A DNA stretch of 5,033 nt from Oligosphaeraceae bacterium (lineage in GTDB: Bacteria > Verrucomicrobiota > Lentisphaeria > Oligosphaerales > Oligosphaeraceae), in the NCBI GenBank assembly GCA_012515455.1, contig JAAYYJ010000085.1, positions 1 to 5,033 on the forward strand, given 5' to 3'. The translations under genes were made by a program, and so were the position numbers. This document shows, piece after piece, positions 1 through 5,033 of this stretch. The notes under the pieces are model-generated. The model worked only from the letters and a program-made list of their open reading frames with translations, was not told the DNA's origin and searched no databases. Position 1 is the first letter of the stretch. Every line of letters begins with the position of its first letter.

Positions 1-267
1 AAGGGTCAGGAAGTGGAGCAGATGTACGTGGACTTCTTCCAGCTCCAGCCGGGACCGCACGGCGAGATCATCGCTGAATCCCAGGGTCGCCCGGTGGTCG
101 TGCAGGGCAGCGCCGGCCATGGCCGGGTTATTTTCAACGGCTCGGTCAGCCTTCTGGGCAGTCCTGCCGGCCATAGCTGGGAGGAGACCGTGCTGCAGGG
201 ATTCAACGCCCAGCTGGCCGAATACGCCATTCAGTACTTCACCGGCATCAAGCCGCTCCGGAAATAA
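1..267 (+). CDS. C-terminal fragment of a protein ending in a possible glutamine-amidotransferase/ThuA-like fold
   Basis: The frame is open from base 1 and ends at TAA 265-267, so only the last 88 residues are present and the start lies outside the window. The readable end contains a segment of the form RPVVVQGSAGHGRVIFNGS, followed by a tryptophan-containing helix (SWEETVLQGFNAQLAEYAIQYF). A hydrophobic strand, then G-x-GRV-hydrophobic-G, then a closing helix is a common ending for ThuA-like, biotin-protein-ligase-N-like and beta-galactosidase trimerisation domains, all of which have a class I glutamine-amidotransferase-like fold. That comparison is from memory of family patterns and is weak for such a short piece. 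No catalytic residue can be assessed. It is followed after 37 bases by the beta-helix gene on the same strand, which suggests co-transcription. It could instead be the end of an unrelated beta/alpha enzyme. The reading frame itself is well supported; the product call is tentative. Confidence 0.6.
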   Translation, partial: KGQEVEQMYVDFFQLQPGPHGEIIAESQGRPVVVQGSAGHGRVIFNGSVSLLGSPAGHSWEETVLQGFNAQLAEYAIQYFTGIKPLRK

Positions 268-271
268 AGCG

Positions 272-286
272 CCACCGGCACGGTGG
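272..286 (+). other. Intercistronic perfect hairpin
   Basis: CCACCG at 272-277 and CGGTGG at 281-286 are perfect complements around a three-base GCA loop, five bases after the TAA of the upstream gene. No T-run follows; the next bases are purine-rich and provide the ribosome-binding region of the next gene. It therefore does not look like an intrinsic terminator. If the two genes are co-transcribed, it could protect or process the mRNA between them. It could also be chance in G+C-rich DNA. Confidence 0.35.
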
Positions 287-304
287 GGAGGGAAAAGAGG
301 CAAA

Positions 305-1114
305 ATGACTTTGCTGTCCAGGCGCACTTTTCTGCTTTGCATACTGCTGGCCATGTCAACCCAGGCTGAGGAATGGACTGGTCAGCGCGTCATTGACCAG
401 CCCATCACCGTATCTGCACCGGTGCTGAGCATACTCCCGGGCGCGAAAATCGTCTTCCAGGGCCAGGGACGGCTGATTTTCCGAGGCCAGAAGCTGGATA
501 TCCGGGGAGCGTCTTTTTCGGCCACCGAGGTACTGCCGAATGCCCCGCGCATCAGCCTCAGCAATGTAGCAGTGGACATCACCGATACGACCTTCACCGG
601 CCTGCTCTGCGCTGAGCCGCTGCGGTTCCAGCAGTGCTTTTTCAATCTGTACGCCTGCACGGCCAGCATCCGAAACTGCACCTTTACCGGCTGCTCCAGC
701 ATCGACTTCTCGAACAGTTCAGGATGCCTGCTCCAGGACTGTGCCTTCGTGAACTGCCCTGCCGCTGCTCATCTCTATAATTCCTGGAAATGCCTGGTCG
801 TCCGCTGCTTCTTTTACGGAAGCAGCGAATACGCGTTGCGGGTGACCAAGGCCCCGCTCAGCAAGGCCATCGGCAACATCTTTACGGATTGCGCCCTGGC
901 CATCCGGATCATGCAGGAATCCGACCGCTCCCTGTTCGTCCGCAATGAGTATTTCAACACCGCGGTGGCCTTGCGCTTCTCAGGCGGAAGAGGCGTTTCT
1001 TTTACCGGGGAACGGTTCCAGAATATCACCCGCGTCGCAATCATCAAATCCGCAGCGGAACCAGAATTCAACCACTGCGAATACGTGGATTGCCAATCTT
1101 TTCCCCCGGAATGA
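305..1114 (+). CDS. Exported cysteine-rich right-handed parallel beta-helix protein
   Basis: The product has 269 residues. The start at 305 is chosen because a purine-rich stretch (GGGAGGGAAAAGAGG, 286-300) precedes it and a signal peptide follows at once: SRR at 5-7, hydrophobic 8-17, likely cleavage after TQA (residue 21). An in-frame ATG at 119 would put about 60 unrelated residues before this signal and overlap the upstream gene. From about residue 100 the chain resolves into coils of 21-23 residues with the pattern x-C-x-F-x-x-x-C, as in IRNCTFTGC, LQDCAFVNC and FNHCEYVDC, typical of PbH1/pectate-lyase-like right-handed beta-helices. The mature part has 13 Cys, several in CX4C pairs that recur once per coil. 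Residues 25-95 form a beta-rich cap (LPGAKIVFQGQGRLIF), as in secreted beta-helix proteins. No catalytic site of a known polysaccharide lyase or GH28 enzyme is visible and the chain is short, so a binding or structural role is as possible as an enzymatic one. Confidence 0.85.
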   Translation: MTLLSRRTFLLCILLAMSTQAEEWTGQRVIDQPITVSAPVLSILPGAKIVFQGQGRLIFRGQKLDIRGASFSATEVLPNAPRISLSNVAVDITDTTFTGLLCAEPLRFQQCFFNLYACTASIRNCTFTGCSSIDFSNSSGCLLQDCAFVNCPAAAHLYNSWKCLVVRCFFYGSSEYALRVTKAPLSKAIGNIFTDCALAIRIMQESDRSLFVRNEYFNTAVALRFSGGRGVSFTGERFQNITRVAIIKSAAEPEFNHCEYVDCQSFPPE

Positions 1115-1183
1115 CCAGACGCAGCCCCCGATTTAACCCCTGTCTGCCCGGCTGCCGCTGCTGGCTGCCCGGGCCAACGGCCA

Positions 1184-1239
1184 AACCGCTGCCGGGGATT
1201 CCGCCCGGCTCGGCCGCAGATTTCCCCGGCAGAGCGGTT
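1184..1239. terminator. Candidate bidirectional terminator stem-loop between convergent genes
   Basis: AACCGCT at 1184-1190 plus GCCGGGGA at 1191-1198 pair with TCCCCGGC at 1223-1230 plus AGCGGTT at 1233-1239. The only interruption is a two-base bulge (AG, 1231-1232), giving 15 base pairs. The 24-base loop holds a smaller hairpin, CGGC 1206-1209 with GCCG 1213-1216. It sits between the stop of the beta-helix gene (1112-1114) and the stop of the opposing DUF4838 gene (1238-1240), and its right arm covers most of that stop codon. On the + strand it is followed by ATTTAATG, only a weak T-rich tail; the - strand has no T-run. Placement between convergent genes supports a shared terminator, but the missing U-tract keeps confidence moderate. 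Confidence 0.5.
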
Positions 1240-4159
1240 ATTTAATGCTCACGGCAATACTCTCGACCACCACGATGGAGTCCTTGGCGACGAAAACCGT
1301 GACGTAAAAACGCTCGGCGCCGAAGACCTCCGGGCGAATTATTTCAGTAGTGTATTCTTGGGCCTGGTCGCTGAGGGCGTATTTTTCCCCTCCTGCATTG
1401 ACCACCCATTTCCCCCCCGCATCCTTCCAGCCCAGGCCGAGAGAAGCGTTGCCGGCGCCCCGGATTCTGACTTTGATCACGGCGGTCTCATCCGTCTCCA
1501 AGGGGATGCTCGGAATGCTGTAGAGGCCAGTGTAGTCGCTGCCCGGAACATAGGAAAATTTCACCGCCGTCTGCGTTCCGGCGGTCACCCGTTCCAGCGC
1601 CTGGGGATTTGGTCGCAGCACCCAGTGGACCAGGCTGCCGTCGCTGCGGACCGCCGAGAAGTCGCCATCGATGTCGATTGCCCGGGTCACGCCTTTCGGG
1701 CGGTCGCCGAATTTGACTTTGCCAAAGCCAGAGAGGTCAGCGAAGCTGCCGCTGAGCGGAATGCCCCAGGCATATAAAGATTTGGCACCCGGGGTGGAAT
1801 GGGCAATCTGCATTGCCCAGCGTTCACCCGCTTCAGGCGTTCTGCTGCAGGCGGCGAAAGGGATGGTCAGCTCCGCCTGCCATTTGCCGTTCCTGATACT
1901 GCTTTGCTGCGACCAGCTGGTATTCCACTTGGCATCATGGCGGCCAGCCTGGATGCAGGCATCGAAGCGGGAGTCCGCCAGGGGATTGAAAACGAACTGC
2001 CGGATGTCCGCGCCAGTGGCCACAAACACCTCCCAGACAGCATTGTTCCAGAGATTGCCATCGGGCAGGACGGTAGTTTGCTCCACCGGCTCAGGCAGCG
2101 GGGCAAGCATTTTCAGCAGCAACGCCGCATCCGTATAGGCGAGCTGAAAAGACGCCTCGGTCGCCGGGTCGGAGTTCTTCAGGGCTTGCACCCGCACCAC
2201 TGGGGCCTGCGCCCAGGCAGGATCAGCAAAATCTTTGACTCGCACGGCCGCCAGCGAGGGTACTTTCAGGCGCAGTGCCTGAGGGTCACAGTTGAAGGCC
2301 CCGCCGAAGATGCCAGCCATTGAGCCCCCCAGGCGGAGATGCAGTTTCTGGGCGAATTGGAAGCCGAGGGTGATGCGTTGATCAGACTCTCTTGCCGGCA
2401 GAGCAGCAATAAAATCATTGCGGGCCTCAACCGCATCGGCCAGTTTTTCCCGGGTGGTGTCGGACGGTTGGTCATGCATCGCCTGGATGGCGTGACAAAC
2501 CCTGGCGGTCCGCGACAAATACTCGAATTCCGCGGTCAGGGGCGGCAACAGGCTGTTGCTTTCTTCACAGAGTTCCGCTCCCGCCGTTAAGTGCCGGCCT
2601 AGTTCTGCGACCACCTCCGGGGGATAGCGCAAAAGCCAGAAATCCAGTGCGGACTGGCGTTTTTTACTGAAGTCGTTGTAATCTTCGTTGGCACTCATCC
2701 GATGCTGGTCCATCCGCGCATCCAGCAGACGGAAGAAGCGTTCGAAGTGGGGTGCGGCCGGCTCACCGAAGGCGAAGAGGCAATAATCCGCGAGCAGCCG
2801 GTCCGTATCCAAAGCAGGATTTTCCAGCAGCCGGCCGTAGGCATAATACCAGGGGCCATTGAGCGAGGAGACATTTTTCAACCCGCAGTTGTACAATGAG
2901 GTGACCGGCGTGGCGCGCATTTTGCCGGCTTCCGCCTTCATCTCCGCGAAGCCGATGCCGGGGGAAAACCCGCAGGCTTTATACGAACCCGTGTAGTATG
3001 TCCAGGCCGCCATGCCAAGCAAAGCGAACTTCTGCCAGCCCGCCAGCAACTCGTCGGTGACCGGCGCACAGTCGATAATCATGGGCACCGAAAATTTCGT
3101 GAATGCCTGGGGGAGCTGATGGGTTGGTCCATAGCAGGCAATTGCGGTCGTGACTCCGGGCCGTTCCTGATGCAGTCGCACCGCCAGGTCGCGATGCAGC
3201 AGCCATAGCTTTTCCCCCCAGTCGGACACTCCATACATCGCGGTGCAGTTTGCGCATTCACAGCCCAGGAAGCCATCGGATTGCCCGAACTCGATAACTT
3301 TGTAGCCGTCGTCGGCGCGCTGCAACGCATTCTGGTAAATCAATTCCTGCACTGCGGGGTTGGACAGGCAGTACTGCGGGCGGGCGCCATGGACCGGGTC
3401 GCGGTGATATAGCCGTTTACCGTTGCGCAGGGCGAAGTATTCAGGATGCTGCGGGTAATATTCATCCTGCGGGATGGCATACGCATGATAGTGGACTTGG
3501 TAGGCTGCACCACAATCAAACGCATAGTCATTGGCCACGCTGAACAACAATCCGCCCTTGTCACCGTCGCAGTGCCGGAAGCGCACTTTGCGGGAGTAGG
3601 AAAAATGGTCCGGCACACTCAACTGCGCCTGCGGCAATGTCCGCACTCCGTCATGCTCGCCATAAGCATTGTGAGACGGGATCACAAAACGGGTGTTGAG
3701 AAATTTTTCCGCAAACACGCAGGCGGCTTTCAGGGTGCCATTGGTGTAATGAATGAAATACTTGGGGTACATGGTCTTGCGGAAAGGATTGGCGAGGTCC
3801 CGGCCATAGATATAGATGTCCTGACCGCGCACTGCTATCGCATGCTCCCAGGGCTCGAAAGCATCCGATGACAGACCGGCCTTTTGCAAGGCCGCGGTAT
3901 TGCCGATAAACAGCGCGGGTTTGCCCGGGACGCAATCAACTTCCCGGACCAGGGGCGCAGAGGCGCCCGCAGCTTTCCTAATCGCAGTCTGGAGGACTTT
4001 CCCGCCCAGCTCAACATATGCCTGCAATTGTTCATCCCCGACAGCATCAGGAACCACAATCTGGTAATCAGTGTGATTGGATTGGGCAATAATCAGGTCA
4101 GCGGCCTGAGCCAGGCCGCAAGTGGACAATATCACCAGTGCAGTCAATATTCTGTTCAT
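1238..4159 (-). CDS. Secreted DUF4838 family glycan-active protein with C-terminal CBM9-like domain
   Basis: The product has 973 residues. The start CAT at 4157-4159 is chosen because a Sec signal peptide follows (MNRILTALVILSTCGLAQA, cleavage near residue 19) and AGGG lies five bases upstream; the open frame runs further to 4333, but only through AT-rich intergenic DNA. Residues about 22-160 resemble the GH67 N-terminal domain, ending in GTLKAACVFAEKFLNTRFVIP. Residues about 185-480 are the DUF4838 core: HYHAYAIPQDEYYPQHPEYF (223-242), YCLSNPAVQELI, GQSDGFLGCECANC with C300/C302/C305, and WYYAYGRLLENPALDTDRLL (437-456). Residues about 480-620 are mostly helical. Residues about 635-820 resemble a CBM9/DOMON-like sandwich (WNNAVWEVFVATG, KWQAELTIPFAAC, GERWAMQIAH). 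Residues about 830-973 form another beta-rich, jelly-roll-like module. The family is related to GH67 alpha-glucuronidases, but its reaction is not settled, so a precise substrate cannot be named. It probably acts in the periplasm or outside the cell. It is divergent from a related gene at 4412. Confidence 0.93.
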   Translation of the reverse strand: MNRILTALVILSTCGLAQAADLIIAQSNHTDYQIVVPDAVGDEQLQAYVELGGKVLQTAIRKAAGASAPLVREVDCVPGKPALFIGNTAALQKAGLSSDAFEPWEHAIAVRGQDIYIYGRDLANPFRKTMYPKYFIHYTNGTLKAACVFAEKFLNTRFVIPSHNAYGEHDGVRTLPQAQLSVPDHFSYSRKVRFRHCDGDKGGLLFSVANDYAFDCGAAYQVHYHAYAIPQDEYYPQHPEYFALRNGKRLYHRDPVHGARPQYCLSNPAVQELIYQNALQRADDGYKVIEFGQSDGFLGCECANCTAMYGVSDWGEKLWLLHRDLAVRLHQERPGVTTAIACYGPTHQLPQAFTKFSVPMIIDCAPVTDELLAGWQKFALLGMAAWTYYTGSYKACGFSPGIGFAEMKAEAGKMRATPVTSLYNCGLKNVSSLNGPWYYAYGRLLENPALDTDRLLADYCLFAFGEPAAPHFERFFRLLDARMDQHRMSANEDYNDFSKKRQSALDFWLLRYPPEVVAELGRHLTAGAELCEESNSLLPPLTAEFEYLSRTARVCHAIQAMHDQPSDTTREKLADAVEARNDFIAALPARESDQRITLGFQFAQKLHLRLGGSMAGIFGGAFNCDPQALRLKVPSLAAVRVKDFADPAWAQAPVVRVQALKNSDPATEASFQLAYTDAALLLKMLAPLPEPVEQTTVLPDGNLWNNAVWEVFVATGADIRQFVFNPLADSRFDACIQAGRHDAKWNTSWSQQSSIRNGKWQAELTIPFAACSRTPEAGERWAMQIAHSTPGAKSLYAWGIPLSGSFADLSGFGKVKFGDRPKGVTRAIDIDGDFSAVRSDGSLVHWVLRPNPQALERVTAGTQTAVKFSYVPGSDYTGLYSIPSIPLETDETAVIKVRIRGAGNASLGLGWKDAGGKWVVNAGGEKYALSDQAQEYTTEIIRPEVFGAERFYVTVFVAKDSIVVVESIAVSIK

Positions 4160-4214
4160 TATAGCCCTATTGAGATTGGTCTGAAGACAAGCAAAAAACA
4201 CATTGCCAGAAATG

Positions 4215-4234
4215 CAGATTACTAACCTAATCTG
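4215..4234. promoter_or_regulatory. Perfect 7-6-7 palindrome, candidate operator between divergent genes
   Basis: CAGATTA (4215-4221) and TAATCTG (4228-4234) are exact inverted repeats around the six-base spacer CTAACC. A looser outer echo exists: ATGC directly before the left arm and ATGCA at 4238-4242, slightly offset. The site lies 56-75 bases upstream of the start codon of the DUF4838 gene on the - strand and covers its candidate -10 element. Size, symmetry and position fit a dimeric helix-turn-helix regulator controlling one or both divergent genes. No regulator gene is in the window. Chance occurrence in this AT-rich stretch cannot be excluded. Confidence 0.45.
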
Positions 4235-4251
4235 GAAATGCATCTTGTCAA
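4224..4251 (-). promoter_or_regulatory. Candidate sigma-70-type promoter for the DUF4838 gene on the - strand
   Basis: Read on the - strand, a perfect -35 hexamer TTGACA (4251-4246) is followed after 16 bases by TAGGTT (4229-4224), which keeps the first, second and last positions of TATAAT. The predicted transcript start would be roughly 55-60 bases upstream of the start codon at 4159. The -10 element falls inside the palindrome at 4215-4234, so a bound regulator would be expected to block it. The -10 match is poor, hence low confidence. Confidence 0.35.
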
Positions 4252-4278
4252 ATCGAAACGCCAGTACGGTTTTGCTGT

Positions 4279-4312
4279 TTGAATTTCGGCTAACAGAAGC
4301 TACAGTTATGAT
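4279..4312 (+). promoter_or_regulatory. Candidate sigma-70-type promoter for the DUF4838 gene at 4412
   Basis: TTGAAT (4279-4284) is followed after 16 bases by TACAGT (4301-4306); each matches four of six consensus bases. Directly after it, TATGAT (4307-4312) matches five of six for a -10 element but has no good -35 at the right distance. Either reading puts transcription start near 4313-4320, giving a leader of about 90-100 bases before the ATG at 4412. This rests on consensus matching alone. Confidence 0.3.
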
Positions 4313-4328
4313 CAGGACGGACAATGCC

Positions 4329-4346
4329 GGCAAATGGGTATTTGCC
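4329..4346 (+). other. Leader hairpin upstream of the second DUF4838 gene
   Basis: GGCAAAT (4329-4335) and ATTTGCC (4340-4346) are perfect complements around a GGGT tetraloop. Three more pairs (GCC 4326-4328 with GGC 4349-4351) form past a two-base CC bulge. The element would lie near the 5' end of the transcript made by the promoter proposed at 4279-4312, about 65 bases before the start codon. It could act in RNA as a 5' stabilising structure or in DNA as an operator half-site pair. It matches no riboswitch I recognise. Confidence 0.35.
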
Positions 4347-4411
4347 CCGGCCGATGGCGTCCGGCAAGAATGCCCCCAAGACTAACGTATGACTGACAAG
4401 GACTGGATGCT

Positions 4412-5033
4412 ATGAATAAAGCTGTACTGTCGCTGGCTCTGTTCGCCCTGCTGCTTTCCGCCCGGGGTGCAGATATTCCCGCCTGGTCGCCGCAATACCC
4501 CGCCCGGGCCGTGCATCTCGGCCAGGCCGACGCCCTCCGCCTCGACCGCAGCAGCCAGATTGTCATTGCCCCTGACGCTTCGCGCGTCACCCGCTTCGCC
4601 GCCGGCGAACTGCAGACGCTGCTGGGAGAAGTACTCGCCGCCCAGCTGCCCATTGTCACGGAGTTGCCGGCTGACGGGACCGCCATCGTGCTGGGCTTCA
4701 ACGCCTGGAGTCAGGCCGCCGGACTCGAGCCAGGAAAACTGGTGCGCGATGGTTTCTTCCTGAAAACCCAGGGCCGCAATCTGTTCATCGCCGGCAATGA
4801 CGACCCCGAAGCCGATATTGAGCAAGCCATCAACCGCGGCGGCGCCTGGAGTCACCGTTTCGACCGCGGCACGCTGTTCGGAGTTTATGATTTCCTGGAA
4901 CGTTTCGCCGGCGCACGGTTTTACTTCCCGGGCCTCGGGACTGTACTGCCCCGGACGGCAGAAATCAGGTTGCCGGAATGCGACATTTTCGAGCGTCCGG
5001 ATTTCGGCGAGCGCAAGGTGTCCGTATTCTGGG
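4412..5033 (+). CDS. Second secreted DUF4838 family protein, N-terminal part (runs off window)
   Basis: ATG at 4412 is preceded by AAGGA at 4398-4402, nine bases away, and opens a frame without stop to the window edge (207 full codons). An ATG at 4407 in another frame meets TGA two codons later and is not the start. Residues 1-20 (MNKAVLSLALFALLLSARGA) form a Sec signal peptide. Residues about 46-185 have the GH67-N-like layout found in front of DUF4838 domains: RFAAGELQTLLGEVLAAQLP (61-80), TAIVLGFNAW, GRNLFIAGNDDPEAD, then GTLFGVYDFLERFAGARFYF (153-172) and PGLGTVLP. The last motif corresponds to GTLKAACVFAEKFLNTRFVIP in the divergent gene, but overall the two are distant, so this is not a recent duplication. 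G+C is high early in the gene (about 77 % at 4501-4560), above its neighbours. The DUF4838 core lies outside the window, so the family call rests on the N-terminal domain. Expression may be shared with the opposite gene through the common intergenic region. Confidence 0.88.
   Translation, partial: MNKAVLSLALFALLLSARGADIPAWSPQYPARAVHLGQADALRLDRSSQIVIAPDASRVTRFAAGELQTLLGEVLAAQLPIVTELPADGTAIVLGFNAWSQAAGLEPGKLVRDGFFLKTQGRNLFIAGNDDPEADIEQAINRGGAWSHRFDRGTLFGVYDFLERFAGARFYFPGLGTVLPRTAEIRLPECDIFERPDFGERKVSVFW

Noticed and set aside
119..304. Upstream start of the beta-helix gene at ATG 119
   Set aside because: It overlaps the coding end of the upstream gene in another frame and places about 60 unrelated residues before a clear signal peptide. 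The start at 305 has a purine-rich ribosome-binding region.
1358..2590. Several + strand open frames (for example 1358-1777, 1671-2138, 1799-2323, 2339-2590) inside the DUF4838 gene
   Set aside because: They are antisense to a strongly supported protein with recognisable domains, show no domain pattern of their own and arise from the G+C-rich codon use of the opposite strand.
4179..4188. Short inverted repeat GTCT-GA-AGAC upstream of the - strand gene
   Set aside because: Four-base arms are too short to stand out from chance, and no element around it supports a function.
4160..4333. In-frame N-terminal extension of the - strand DUF4838 gene by 58 residues from an ATG at 4333
   Set aside because: It would hide a normal signal peptide inside the chain, runs through AT-rich DNA containing the palindrome and promoter-like elements, and its composition is unlike the rest of the protein. 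The start at 4159 has its own Shine-Dalgarno-like AGGG.
4203..4385. 60-residue + strand open frame in the divergent intergenic region
   Set aside because: It has no convincing ribosome-binding site or recognisable domain, starts inside the candidate regulatory region, and spans the palindrome and promoter-like elements.
4382..4855. 157-residue - strand open frame opposite the start of the second DUF4838 gene
   Set aside because: The + strand here encodes a signal peptide and GH67-N-like motifs with a good Shine-Dalgarno sequence; the opposite frame is a shadow.
1..5033. Mobile element, phage, CRISPR, toxin-antitoxin or defence system
   Set aside because: No transposase or integrase motif, no terminal or tandem direct repeats, no regularly spaced repeats, and every supported gene is explained as a likely exported glycan-related or structural protein.

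Overview
The window looks like a piece of a bacterial genome rich in secreted carbohydrate-active proteins. The coding regions sampled run at about 58-77 % G+C. All three genes whose N-terminus is visible start with an export signal. Two of them belong to the DUF4838 family, the alpha-glucuronidase-like group that is heavily expanded in polysaccharide-degrading Lentisphaerota and Planctomycetota and also found in some Bacteroidota. Family content and G+C fit a Victivallis-like Lentisphaeria member best. This is an inference, because no marker gene is present.

Layout. Bases 1-267 (+) hold the C-terminal end of a protein whose last residues resemble the end of a glutamine-amidotransferase/ThuA-like fold. 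After a 37-base gap with a small perfect hairpin comes a 269-residue exported, cysteine-rich right-handed beta-helix protein (305-1114, +), probably in the same transcript. Bases 1115-1237 separate two convergent genes and contain a large imperfect stem-loop that reaches into the stop codon of the gene opposite. Bases 1238-4159 (-) encode a complete 973-residue secreted DUF4838 protein: a GH67-N-like domain, the DUF4838 core, a CBM9/DOMON-like beta-sandwich and a further C-terminal beta-rich domain. Bases 4160-4411 are a divergent intergenic region. Its left two thirds are AT-rich (about 39 % G+C) and carry a perfect 7-6-7 palindrome and candidate promoters in both directions. From 4412 (+) a second DUF4838-type gene begins and runs off the window at residue 207.

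How the parts may work together. The divergent DUF4838 pair, each with its own signal peptide, suggests coordinated expression of two periplasmic or extracellular glycan-active proteins from one control region. The beta-helix protein and the fragment before it form a separate unit facing the first DUF4838 gene and may act on the same kind of substrate, but nothing in the sequence proves that. I see no RNA gene, CRISPR array, insertion sequence or complete defence system. The least expected features are the regular Cys ladder of the beta-helix protein, its twin-arginine-like signal, and the palindrome between the divergent DUF4838 genes.
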